Notes under the pieces: model-generated
Database searches by the model: none
Seen by the model: the letters and a program-made list of their open reading frames with translations, nothing else
Told to the model about the DNA's origin: nothing
In this document: positions 14,618 to 22,597 of the stretch, piece by piece
Numbering within the stretch: the stretch's first letter is position 1
Layout: each line of letters opens with the position of its first letter
Source: Bacillota bacterium
GTDB taxonomy: Bacteria > Bacillota > Clostridia > Oscillospirales > Ruminococcaceae
Assembly: GCA_023396225.1 (NCBI GenBank)
Contig: JAEWWT010000015.1
Coordinates: 62,001 to 126,000 of the forward strand
Length of the DNA: 64,000 nucleotides
Direction of reading: 5' to 3'
Position numbers and translations under genes: made by a program

Positions 14618-16444
14618 ATGTGTGGCTATGTAGGCTTTACAAATACAAAAAATGATTCTAACCAGATTATTGGAAAAATGATGGATAAAATAAAACACAG
14701 AGGTCCTGATTCTGAGGGCAAGTATGTTGACGGTGACATAGCATTGGGTTTCAGGCGTCTTTCAATTATTGATATTTCTGCTTCTGGGGATCAGCCAATT
14801 TATAATGAGGATAAGTCAAAGGTTCTCCTTTTTAACGGAGAAATTTATAACTTTCAGTCAATAAGAGAGGAACTTGTTGATAAGGGTCATACATTTACTA
14901 CACATACAGATTCTGAGGTTCTTCTTCATGGATATGAGGAGTTTGGTGAGGGATTGCTGAACAAACTCAGAGGTATGTTTTCTTTTGTTATCTGGGATAA
15001 AAATACAAAGGAGCTTTTCGGAGCAAGAGATTTTTTTGGAATAAAACCTCTTTATTATGCAGTCATGGGTGATACATTCATGTTTGGCTCTGAAATAAAA
15101 GCTTTCCTTGTACATCCTGATTTTAAAAAGGAACTTAATGAAGAAGCGCTTGAAAACTATCTTACATTTCAGTATTCTCCGACAGAGAGAACTTTTTTCA
15201 AGAATGTATATAAGCTTCCTGCGGCACATTTCTTTAAGTATAAGGAAAATAAACTTGAAGTAAAAAGATATTGGGAAGTTAAGTTTAATGCAGATGATAA
15301 GCCTGACCTTGATTCATGGGTTAAGGAAATTTCAGATGTATTCCATGACTCTGTTGCCGCACATAAGATTTCTGATGTTGAAGTAGGAAGCTTCTTGTCA
15401 AGCGGAGTGGATTCAAGCTATGTTGCCTCTGTTGCTAATGTTGATAAAACATTTACAGTTGGTTTCGGAACAGATGAGAAGTACAATGAAATTGGTTGGG
15501 CAAAGGAATTTTCAAAGTATATAAATAAAGAAAATATAAGTAAGGTTATAACACCTGAAGAGTATTGGGATAATATCTCTAAAATTCAGTATCATATGGA
15601 TGAGCCTCTTGCTGACCCTTCCTGTATTGCGTTGTATTTTGTATGCAATAAGGCTTCCGAATATGTTAAGGTAGTTCTTTCAGGAGAGGGAGCAGATGAA
15701 ATCTTTGGGGGATATAACGTATACAAGGAACCAATGTCTGTGCCTGCGTACAATGCAATTCCAAGACCGATCAGACGTGGCATAGGTGCAATCGCATCAA
15801 AACTTCCTGCAAAAAGAGGAGTTAATTTTCTTGTAAGAAGAGGTAAGGATTTAGAGGAACGTTTTATTGGTAATGCATATATGTTTACTGAGAAAGAACG
15901 TAAAGAGCTTTTAAAGATAAAGACAACAGCACCAAACCCAATGAAAATTACAATGCCTTTCTATGACAAGGTTAAGGATAAGGATGCTGTTACAAAAATG
16001 CAGTACCTTGATCTTCATCTCTGGATGACAGGTGATATTCTTCTCAAGGCTGATAAAATGTCAATGGCAAACAGTCTTGAGTTAAGAGTTCCTTTCCTTG
16101 ATAAAGAGGTTATGGCAGTTGCAGAAAGAATACCTACTAAGTACAGAGTTACTGATGAAAACACAAAGTTTGCAATGAGAAAGGCTGCTTTGCAGGCTGC
16201 TCCTCCGCAGACAGCAAATAAGAAAAAGCTTGGATTCCCTGTACCAATAAGAGTATGGCTCAAAGAGGATAAATATTATAATATTGTCAAGAATCACTTT
16301 ACTTCAGCTACATCAGAAAAGTTCTTTAATACTGATAAACTTGTTTATTTGCTTGATGAACATAAGGCAGGTAAGGCTGATAACAGCAGAAAAATCTGGA
16401 CTGTATTTATATTCCTTGTATGGTATAAGGTGTTTTTTGAATAA
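14618..16444 (+). CDS. asnB: asparagine synthase (glutamine-hydrolysing)
   Basis: 608 residues from ATG 14618 (AAAGGA about 12 bases upstream); this start exposes Cys2 (MCGYVGF), which must be N-terminal because it is the glutaminase nucleophile. The class-II amidotransferase domain is about 1-190 (HRGPDSEG, FNGEIYN, HTDSEVLLHGYE). The ATP-pyrophosphatase domain follows, with the P-loop FLSSGVDSSYVAS at about 260 and SGEGADEIFGGY. It makes Asn from Asp, ATP and Gln (EC 6.3.5.4). Length and motifs are complete. Control by the long structured leader is likely. Some relatives amidate cell-wall peptides instead; this sequence looks like the biosynthetic type, but that is a judgement. Confidence 0.94.
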   Translation: MCGYVGFTNTKNDSNQIIGKMMDKIKHRGPDSEGKYVDGDIALGFRRLSIIDISASGDQPIYNEDKSKVLLFNGEIYNFQSIREELVDKGHTFTTHTDSEVLLHGYEEFGEGLLNKLRGMFSFVIWDKNTKELFGARDFFGIKPLYYAVMGDTFMFGSEIKAFLVHPDFKKELNEEALENYLTFQYSPTERTFFKNVYKLPAAHFFKYKENKLEVKRYWEVKFNADDKPDLDSWVKEISDVFHDSVAAHKISDVEVGSFLSSGVDSSYVASVANVDKTFTVGFGTDEKYNEIGWAKEFSKYINKENISKVITPEEYWDNISKIQYHMDEPLADPSCIALYFVCNKASEYVKVVLSGEGADEIFGGYNVYKEPMSVPAYNAIPRPIRRGIGAIASKLPAKRGVNFLVRRGKDLEERFIGNAYMFTEKERKELLKIKTTAPNPMKITMPFYDKVKDKDAVTKMQYLDLHLWMTGDILLKADKMSMANSLELRVPFLDKEVMAVAERIPTKYRVTDENTKFAMRKAALQAAPPQTANKKKLGFPVPIRVWLKEDKYYNIVKNHFTSATSEKFFNTDKLVYLLDEHKAGKADNSRKIWTVFIFLVWYKVFFE

Positions 16445-16459
16445 CTAACATAATATTTT

Positions 16460-16491
16460 AGCAATGACAGCAGAATTCTGCTGTCATTGCT
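16460..16491. terminator. Perfect 32-bp palindrome after asnB (probable terminator)
   Basis: AGCAATGACAGCAG / CTGCTGTCATTGCT with a 4-base AATT centre, fully self-complementary. It lacks a T-run on either side, so it could equally be an RNA-stabilising hairpin or a protein site. Confidence 0.6.
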
Positions 16492-16511
16492 ATGAAATAA
16501 TAAAAAAATAG

Positions 16512-16540
16512 TTGAAAATAGTATAAAAGTATGGTATAAT
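16512..16540 (+). promoter_or_regulatory. Promoter of the 81-residue protein gene
   Basis: TTGAAA (16512-16517), 17-base spacer, TATAAT (16535-16540). The leader is about 150 bases and contains an AAGGAGGG (16577-16584) with no ATG at a suitable distance. Confidence 0.75.
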
Positions 16541-16699
16541 GTGTTGTAATTTAGTTTTATTTTATGATTATTGTTTAAGGAGGGTATTTTTTTTATCTTT
16601 GAGCATAATATGGTTGATTGCTATGCATATTAAATATAGTGTTTTAATCCGGTCAGAATTTATGATTAACGGCATAATAGAAAGGTATGGTAAACATAT

Positions 16700-16945
16700 A
16701 TGGAAAAAAGAAAATACGTGTTGGACAGATCTACTTATAAGTCTATAAAAGCTATGGATAAAGAACAGCTTACAGAATGTCTGACCAGAATATATAATTC
16801 AGGAGTAATGGAAGCAAATCAGTTCAGTCCTTCTGTTGAAGAAATTAGAACCTCTGTTTCCGAAGTCAAGGGAATTGGCGAGGCAAGATTGAATGAAATC
16901 ATGAAGGCTATTGAAGACTTATTTAAAAGTAAGGAAAACGGGTAA
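16700..16945 (+). CDS. 81-residue protein with a helix-hairpin-helix motif
   Basis: GAAAGG lies about 15 bases before the ATG at 16700, a weak site. The C-terminal half carries VKGIGEARLNEIMKAI, a helix-hairpin-helix core with the GIG turn that binds the DNA backbone non-specifically; the N-terminal half is basic and helical. The family is not recognised. It is single, with its own promoter and a shared terminator. Another in-frame ORF across 16539-16748 lacks a start and overlaps this one, and I treat it as a shadow. Confidence 0.72.
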   Translation: MEKRKYVLDRSTYKSIKAMDKEQLTECLTRIYNSGVMEANQFSPSVEEIRTSVSEVKGIGEARLNEIMKAIEDLFKSKENG

Positions 16946-16958
16946 AAAATAAAAATAA

Positions 16959-16999
16959 AGGTCTTATCTGAATGAATTATACTTATTCAGATAAGACCT
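16959..16999. terminator. Bidirectional terminator between convergent genes
   Basis: AGGTCTTATCTGAAT (16959-16973) pairs perfectly with ATTCAGATAAGACCT (16985-16999); T-rich on both sides. Confidence 0.9.
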
Positions 17000-17002
17000 A
17001 TT

Positions 17003-17458
17003 TTATTTATTCTCAGAGTTATTTTGCAGTTCTTTAAGCAGTTTGTTGATTTCCGTTGCTGACCTTAAATCATTCAGCCACATAACTATATTTACTGTTA
17101 GGAAAACTATAAGTATTGATAATGCAAGAGAAATTGCTGTTGGTACTTTTTCTAATGCTCCTGCATAAAACAGAGCAGTTAAAATCAGGGTTTCTGTCAG
17201 AATCAATTGAACTATTTTTCTGAAAATAGTTTGTTTAAGTGACAATTCTATTTTTGAGTAATTAACAAATGTCGGAATAACACCGATTGCTGCGAAAATC
17301 AGTGGAGATAAGTATGCTTCATAACCAAAACGAGCATCGGGATAAAAGATTACTCCGATAACTGTAATAACAGCTGTAATACATGCCGAGCAGACAAAGT
17401 ATATCATAAGTGTTTTTATTAAAAAGGATTTAAAATTCATAAGCAACCTTTCTTTCAT
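17003..17458 (-). CDS. DUF3021 family membrane protein
   Basis: 151 residues with four predicted helices (about 10-35, 48-66, 78-100, 107-130) and a short charged C-terminal tail (LRSATEINKLLKEL). DUF3021 proteins nearly always follow a small LytTR regulator, and the pairing holds here: its ATG overlaps the LytTR stop (ATGA, 17455-17458). In such pairs the membrane protein is thought to hold or inhibit the DNA-binding protein; that is family knowledge, not seen here. Confidence 0.86.
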   Translation of the reverse strand: MKERLLMNFKSFLIKTLMIYFVCSACITAVITVIGVIFYPDARFGYEAYLSPLIFAAIGVIPTFVNYSKIELSLKQTIFRKIVQLILTETLILTALFYAGALEKVPTAISLALSILIVFLTVNIVMWLNDLRSATEINKLLKELQNNSENK

Positions 17459-17895
17459 GCACCCAAGAGTGCATCTTTTAATTCTTTTACATATTGACGG
17501 CTGATAATAATATTTTCACCGTTTTTCATATGTGCTGTAAATCGTCCGTTCAGAGCCGGACTTATGCTATCAATTTTCATAATATTAATCAGAAAAGACT
17601 TTGAACATCTGATAAAATAATTATCTCTGTACTTTTGTTCAGCTTCATAAAGACGCAATTTTATTTCATAAACATCTTTCAAAGTATAGGCGAAAACTTT
17701 CTCATCAACAGCTTCAAAGTAGAAAATATTGCTGATATTCAGCTTGTATGTACGCTCATTCAAAATACCGGATAAGGTCATATCAGAATTAAGGACATAG
17801 TTTTCTATGTCCTTAATTTGTGGCGTGACCTTAACACATTCAATAATTACCTGTTCGCATTTTGTTTCATCAATATGTTTGATAGTAACATTCAT
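17455..17895 (-). CDS. LytTR-domain DNA-binding regulator without a receiver domain
   Basis: 146 residues. The C-terminal 95 residues are a LytTR domain (NISNIFYFEAVDEKVFAYT, then FIRCSKSFLINIMKIDSISP and NGENIIISRQYVKELKDAL), which binds direct repeats through beta strands. The N-terminal 45 residues are not a receiver domain, so phosphorylation is not expected; control is probably through the DUF3021 partner encoded directly downstream. It starts 2 bases after the hydrolase gene ends and is probably part of an autoregulated three-gene operon. Confidence 0.9.
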   Translation of the reverse strand: MNVTIKHIDETKCEQVIIECVKVTPQIKDIENYVLNSDMTLSGILNERTYKLNISNIFYFEAVDEKVFAYTLKDVYEIKLRLYEAEQKYRDNYFIRCSKSFLINIMKIDSISPALNGRFTAHMKNGENIIISRQYVKELKDALLGA

Positions 17896-17897
17896 TT

Positions 17898-19184
17898 TTA
17901 ATATTCCTTTTGAAAGTTTGGATCTTCTCCGTCCTTAAGATAATAATCAAAATAATCAACTATAATATCGTTAATTTTCTCTATGCATTCTCTTGAATCA
18001 ACAGTACCTGTTCCCAGCTGCTTAGCCAGATATGGGCAGAAAAGAGGTAAATCAGTAAAATTCATATGTCCTGAATTTTTGATGACTATTTCCTGTGCGT
18101 CAACTGCATTTTTGCATTCATAAAAGTTAACATAATCATCTCCAGCATATTTTATTGCATTGTTGTAATGATCTTCTGCGTAGATAAAAAGAACAGGTAC
18201 AGGATATGGATTACTGTTTAGTTCTTGTTCTCCATTGCTTTCATAAAGTACATCACCAATCATTGTGCCGTCAAGTACGATAACAGCGTCAATATCATTA
18301 CGCTCTCTTCCAAGGCAAGCAGATGAGCCGCCACCGAGGGAATGTCCGAACACGCCGATTTTATCAGTATCTATAATGCTAAATAATTTATCTTCGTAAG
18401 GATTTGCAGCTTTTTCAAGAATAGTATCCAACACAAAGTTTTCGTCCTCAACTCGCAACTTAAGCGCATTGTGAGTAAACTCAAATTCATTATTATCATC
18501 ATGATTTTGTATATACATAAACTCATTCAATGTATAGGAGTCACCAATTGTAATCTTATTGTTTACATCAACATTATATAAAGCATGATATGGGTGTGTG
18601 ATAACTGCAACAACATATCCGTGTGAGGCAAGGTCAGCATATGTAGAGTAATTGCTCATGCTGATTCCGAATGCACCGTGTGAAAATACTGCCAACGGAT
18701 ATTTCTGCGCCATATCATCGGGGTAATAAAAATCTATTGTTATTGATCTGTTTTCTCCTGTGTCTGTAAAAGTTTCAATCCTGCTTGTATCTGTCCATGT
18801 ATATTTTGCAACAGAAAAATCATACTCACCAGCTACAGCAGGCATTTTATTTTGTGGGCATAAGATTGCTATAAAGAGAGCAGATGTGTAAATAAAAGCA
18901 TTTCTTATAACTCTGAGAATGCTGGATGATAACTTGTAATCTTTCTGCTTTTTCTTAATCAGTGTAACAATACTGATAATTGACTGGATTGCAAGAATAA
19001 CAGCAATAAGTGTATATCTGAAACCCCATTCAAGAACCCCGCATACACAAAGAATAGCAAATATAGATGTTTCAGCTAAACGTACAACACTTTTTTCTAT
19101 GGAATGATTTTTCTTTGTGATAAGTTCCCATCCCATAAATATTATCTCGATGATAAATAAAGCAAGTAATAAAACTGTTCCCAT
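17898..19184 (-). CDS. Membrane-anchored alpha/beta hydrolase (PAF-acetylhydrolase/dienelactone-type)
   Basis: 428 residues from ATG 19184. GGAGG overlaps the apparent TTG at 19199 and lies 8 bases before this ATG. The first 120 residues hold four hydrophobic helices; the rest is an outward-facing alpha/beta hydrolase. It has an oxyanion-type FSHGAFG, the nucleophile elbow GHSLGGGSS (Ser near 260), an Asp candidate in FIYAEDHY, and the catalytic His in NSGHMNF. It resembles the platelet-activating-factor acetylhydrolase-like lipases of clostridia. Substrate unknown. It leads an operon with the LytTR and DUF3021 genes, which suggests membrane-linked regulation of an envelope or lipid activity. 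Confidence 0.82.
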   Translation of the reverse strand: MGTVLLLALFIIEIIFMGWELITKKNHSIEKSVVRLAETSIFAILCVCGVLEWGFRYTLIAVILAIQSIISIVTLIKKKQKDYKLSSSILRVIRNAFIYTSALFIAILCPQNKMPAVAGEYDFSVAKYTWTDTSRIETFTDTGENRSITIDFYYPDDMAQKYPLAVFSHGAFGISMSNYSTYADLASHGYVVAVITHPYHALYNVDVNNKITIGDSYTLNEFMYIQNHDDNNEFEFTHNALKLRVEDENFVLDTILEKAANPYEDKLFSIIDTDKIGVFGHSLGGGSSACLGRERNDIDAVIVLDGTMIGDVLYESNGEQELNSNPYPVPVLFIYAEDHYNNAIKYAGDDYVNFYECKNAVDAQEIVIKNSGHMNFTDLPLFCPYLAKQLGTGTVDSRECIEKINDIIVDYFDYYLKDGEDPNFQKEY

Positions 19185-19215
19185 GATAAATACCTCCAAT
19201 TTCTTTATTAACTAA

Positions 19216-19244
19216 AGTATATATTTTTGAAGGAACAATATCAA
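19216..19244 (-). promoter_or_regulatory. Promoter of the hydrolase-LytTR-DUF3021 operon
   Basis: On the minus strand, TTGATA (19244-19239), 17-base spacer, TATACT (19221-19216). Confidence 0.78.
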
Positions 19245-19334
19245 TAAAATACGGATAAGATGCATTTTAATTCGGTAAGTTGCATAACTATATTAAAATA
19301 TCCCGAATTCAGCATTATGAAATCGGGATATTAA

Positions 19335-19445
19335 GGCAATACCGCACAATACGTTTCTGTCGATTTTCAAAACAGGCTCAGTACCGTATTTTCGCTGCTT
19401 CTCAAATCGTCGAAACGTAGCCCTAAGGCTTTGTGAGGTATTGCC
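19335..19445. repeat. 111-bp inverted-repeat element, possibly MITE-like
   Basis: It is bounded by GGCAATACC (19335-19343) and GGTATTGCC (19437-19445), with a second nested pairing: ACGTTTCTGTCGATTT inside the left half against AAATCGTCGAAACGT in the right. It has no coding potential. Its position between convergent-side gene ends and its folded form are typical of dispersed palindromic elements. Only one copy is seen in this window. Confidence 0.55.
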
Positions 19446-19453
19446 TCAAATTA

Positions 19454-21142
19454 TTACATCTTTTCAGGATAAGTGATTTTCAGTACAGTAAGAGCATTTC
19501 TGATAACAGTTCTTACAGCAAGACATAAGCTCAGACGAGCCTGTAAGATATCTTCCTGTTCACCCTTAATTCTGCATTTGTCATAGAACTTATGGAAGAG
19601 GGTAGCAAGGTCAAGAGAATATCTTGTAATCTTAGCAGGATCATAATCCTTTGCAGCAGCATCAATTGTGTTAGGGAAAGCTGCCATTAATCTGATAAGC
19701 TCAATTTCTTCAGGACTGTCAAGCAAACATAGTTTATCAGCAGTAAGCTTTTCAGGTTTAATTCCGTCAGCTTCTAGAGCCTTGAAGATAGAGCATATTC
19801 TTGCATGAGCATACTGCACATAGAATACAGGGTTGTTTGATGACTGTTCAACAGCTACATCAAGGTCAAACTCAAAGTGAGAATTTGCTTCACGAAGATT
19901 AAAGAAGAATCTTGCTGCATCAATTGGTACATCATCAAGAAGAGTTTCAAGTGTTACAGCCTTGCCAGAACGCTTTGAAAGCTTGTACACTTCACCGTTT
20001 TTAACGAGCCTTACCATCTGCATGATAACAATATCAAGTCTTGAAGCATCAACACCAAGAGCAGTAAGAGCAGCTTTCATTCTCGGAATATATCCGTGAT
20101 GGTCAGCGCCAAGAATATCAATAGCCTTATCAAAACCTCTTGTAACAAGCTTGTTATAGTGGTATGAAATGTCAGGCACAAAATAAGTAGGTATACCGTT
20201 TGCTCTTACGAGAACTCTATCCTTTTCATCGCCGAGTTCTGAAGACTTGAACCAAAGTGCGCCTTCCTGTTCATAGGTATAGCCGCTCTTTTTGAGCAGT
20301 TCAATTATTTCCTTTACAGCGCCGCTATCATGCAGATAACTTTCTCTGAACCACTTATCATAAACAATCCGATATTTAAAAAGGTCATCTTCAAGCTTCT
20401 GAATATTTGTAGGCAAAGCAAAATCAACGAGAGCATTACGTCTTTCTGATGATTCTGCATCAACATATTTATCACCATGTATTTCTGCAAAATTCTTTGC
20501 ATGCTGAACAATATCCTCACCAAGATAAGCATCTTCAGGAATTTCTATACCATCCTTGTAAAGCTGAAGATATCTTACTTCAAGAGAAGTTGCAAACTTT
20601 TCAATCTGATTTCCAGCGTCATTAATATAAAACTCTCTCGCTACAGTATAGCCTGCCCAGTCAAGAACTGAAGCAAGGCAGTCACCGATTGCACCGCCTC
20701 TTGCGTTACCTATGTGCATAGGTCCAGTTGGATTTGCAGAAACAAATTCAACAAGTATTTTCTTGCCTGCGCCGGTATCTGTTCGGCCATATTTATCATT
20801 TTCATTCAAGACGTCAGAAACAACATTGCTAAACCATTTTTTTGAGAGAAAGAAGTTAATGAAACCAGGACCAGCAATCTCACATTTTTCAAAGGAAGTT
20901 CCATCAAGAACTATTTCCTCTGTAATTAATTCAGCAATCTTTCTTGGAGCAGACTTGAATGCCTTTGCACATACCATTGCAATATTTGTTGCAAAGTCCC
21001 CATGGGATTTATCGGCAGGAATTTCTATATTAAAAACAGGTATAGGGCAGGAGTCAACCTTTCCATTTGCAACAAGTCTGCCAAGAGCATCAAGAATTAC
21101 ATTATGGAGTTCGGCAGAAGATGATTTAATAGGATTTGTCAT
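19454..21142 (-). CDS. argS: arginyl-tRNA synthetase
   Basis: 562 residues, a normal bacterial class I length. The N-terminal Add-1 domain is followed by the HIGH-type signature ANPTGPMHIGNARGG at about 130-145; the KMSKS-equivalent is KLSKRSGKAVTL at about 385; the C-terminal helical anticodon-binding domain ends the protein. It charges tRNA-Arg in the cytosol (EC 6.1.1.19). AAAGGAA precedes the ATG. It is the last gene of ddl-murI-DUF1934-argS; the argS-DUF1934 pairing is widespread in Firmicutes. Confidence 0.97.
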   Translation of the reverse strand: MTNPIKSSSAELHNVILDALGRLVANGKVDSCPIPVFNIEIPADKSHGDFATNIAMVCAKAFKSAPRKIAELITEEIVLDGTSFEKCEIAGPGFINFFLSKKWFSNVVSDVLNENDKYGRTDTGAGKKILVEFVSANPTGPMHIGNARGGAIGDCLASVLDWAGYTVAREFYINDAGNQIEKFATSLEVRYLQLYKDGIEIPEDAYLGEDIVQHAKNFAEIHGDKYVDAESSERRNALVDFALPTNIQKLEDDLFKYRIVYDKWFRESYLHDSGAVKEIIELLKKSGYTYEQEGALWFKSSELGDEKDRVLVRANGIPTYFVPDISYHYNKLVTRGFDKAIDILGADHHGYIPRMKAALTALGVDASRLDIVIMQMVRLVKNGEVYKLSKRSGKAVTLETLLDDVPIDAARFFFNLREANSHFEFDLDVAVEQSSNNPVFYVQYAHARICSIFKALEADGIKPEKLTADKLCLLDSPEEIELIRLMAAFPNTIDAAAKDYDPAKITRYSLDLATLFHKFYDKCRIKGEQEDILQARLSLCLAVRTVIRNALTVLKITYPEKM

Positions 21143-21194
21143 TTGTTAAATTCCTTTCTTTTTAAAGAATTCAAAGCATTTGTTTAACACTGCT

Positions 21195-21620
21195 TCAATT
21201 ATCTTCACGGACATTTATAAAAACTTCGTTATCCGAAACAAAGCTTGAGTTTACATCAATAGTATATTTGAAATATAAATCCCCGCCGTCTTCATTAAGA
21301 TTGTTGTCAATCTTATGCGCAAATACGCCTATCATTAAATCACCATATGGTGTACCATAATGACAATGGTGTTTTTTGTTCATCTCAATTACAAGGTTTG
21401 AAAAGCTTTTCCCTGTTCTTTGCATGGATGCACGTTCATTTCCGTAGCAGGTAAGAATAGTTTTTGAACCCGCAAATCCGGTAGCGGCAGATTCATCATA
21501 TGTTATTTCAAATCCATTGTCAAGCGGTTTAAATTGTCCAGTGGTCTTAAGCTCAGTTTCCTGTCGGTCGTTGTCAACCGACTGTACACTTTTAAGGGTA
21601 ATGAGTACTTCCTTATTCAT
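21195..21620 (-). CDS. DUF1934 (YwiB-type) beta-barrel protein
   Basis: 141 residues. DUF1934 proteins are lipocalin-like beta-barrels of unknown role, typically encoded beside argS as here. Visible features are the alternating strand pattern, LITLKSVQ at the start, the DNGFEITYDES strand, and HYGTPYGDLMIGVFAHKI near residue 95, the most conserved block. AAGGAG lies 10 bases before the start. It is co-transcribed with murI and argS, 28 bases after murI. Confidence 0.88.
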   Translation of the reverse strand: MNKEVLITLKSVQSVDNDRQETELKTTGQFKPLDNGFEITYDESAATGFAGSKTILTCYGNERASMQRTGKSFSNLVIEMNKKHHCHYGTPYGDLMIGVFAHKIDNNLNEDGGDLYFKYTIDVNSSFVSDNEVFINVREDN

Positions 21621-21648
21621 TAAAATAAATTCTCCTTATTTCAGCCTA

Positions 21649-22476
21649 TCAGTTAAGTGAGGTAAGATAATCAATATCAATATTCAATACCTCGCCGTCA
21701 GGCTGTTGTCCAAGAAATGTCTTGACATGCTCTTCAAACAGGGCAATACTGTCAGACGAATAGAATGTGTTGATGCCTTTTGTTTCACGTTCAGTAAGCA
21801 ATTCATTACGAGTAAGTACAGCACTGGCATATTTTGCAGCTTCTGCACCGGAGGAGATAAGAGTAACATTCTCTCCCATGTAATCCTGAATTGCGTCAAA
21901 GAAAAGAGGGTAGTGTGTACATCCGAGAATAAGCGTATCAACATTTTCTTTTTTTATTGGTTCAAGATATTGCTCAAGTACTAGCTTCGAAATCTGATTA
22001 TCATGCTGAGCAAATCCGTTTTCAGCAAGAGGTACAAGTAGCGCACAGGAATTTCCGATTACCTGAATATCTGGTCGGATATTTCTAATAGCTTTCCCAT
22101 ATCCACCGCATTTTATTGTAAGCGGAGTTCCGATGACTCCGACTTTTTTGTTTCTGGTTACACCGCAAGCTGCCTGAACAGCGGGAATAAGAACGCCTGT
22201 AAATGGGACATCTGTAACAAAGTTCTGATTATTTCCGATTACTGAAGAAACAGTTCCGCAAGCTGCAATAATCATTTTTACGTTATGCTGTTTCAGAAAA
22301 GCAATAGACTGCCCTGTATATTTAAGTATTGTTTCCTTACTTCTTGTTCCATAAGGAATTCTTGCTGTATCACCGAAATAAATAATATTCTCATTTGGTA
22401 AAAGCTTGTTAAGCTCTCTTACGCAGGTAAGTCCGCCTATTCCCGAATCAAACACTCCAATTGAATCGTTATTCAT
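21649..22476 (-). CDS. murI: glutamate racemase
   Basis: 275 residues from ATG 22476, which has GAGG 6 bases upstream (a TTG six bases earlier is too close). It supplies D-glutamate for peptidoglycan (EC 5.1.1.3). Signatures are FDSGIGGLT with the catalytic Asp near the start, FGDTARIPYG, the first catalytic cysteine in AACGTVSS near residue 74, and the second in GCTHYPL near 183. The first cysteine motif usually reads CNTA(S/T); here the Asn is Gly. It stands downstream of ddl, giving a small cell-wall precursor operon. Confidence 0.92.
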   Translation of the reverse strand: MNNDSIGVFDSGIGGLTCVRELNKLLPNENIIYFGDTARIPYGTRSKETILKYTGQSIAFLKQHNVKMIIAACGTVSSVIGNNQNFVTDVPFTGVLIPAVQAACGVTRNKKVGVIGTPLTIKCGGYGKAIRNIRPDIQVIGNSCALLVPLAENGFAQHDNQISKLVLEQYLEPIKKENVDTLILGCTHYPLFFDAIQDYMGENVTLISSGAEAAKYASAVLTRNELLTERETKGINTFYSSDSIALFEEHVKTFLGQQPDGEVLNIDIDYLTSLN

Positions 22477-22597
22477 TTCCAACCTCGTTTCTCCGCAGAC
22501 AAAAAATAATATTTAGTGGAGGTGAAGAAAATAGTGTGGAAAGCCTCCGAGAAAGCGGAGCAGTATATCTGCGGATATCTGATCCGATAAAATTTAA

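Noticed and set aside
16539..16748. 69-residue frame overlapping the helix-hairpin-helix gene
   Set aside because: Its ATG lies on the promoter -10, it has no protein-like features, and it overlaps the better-supported gene.
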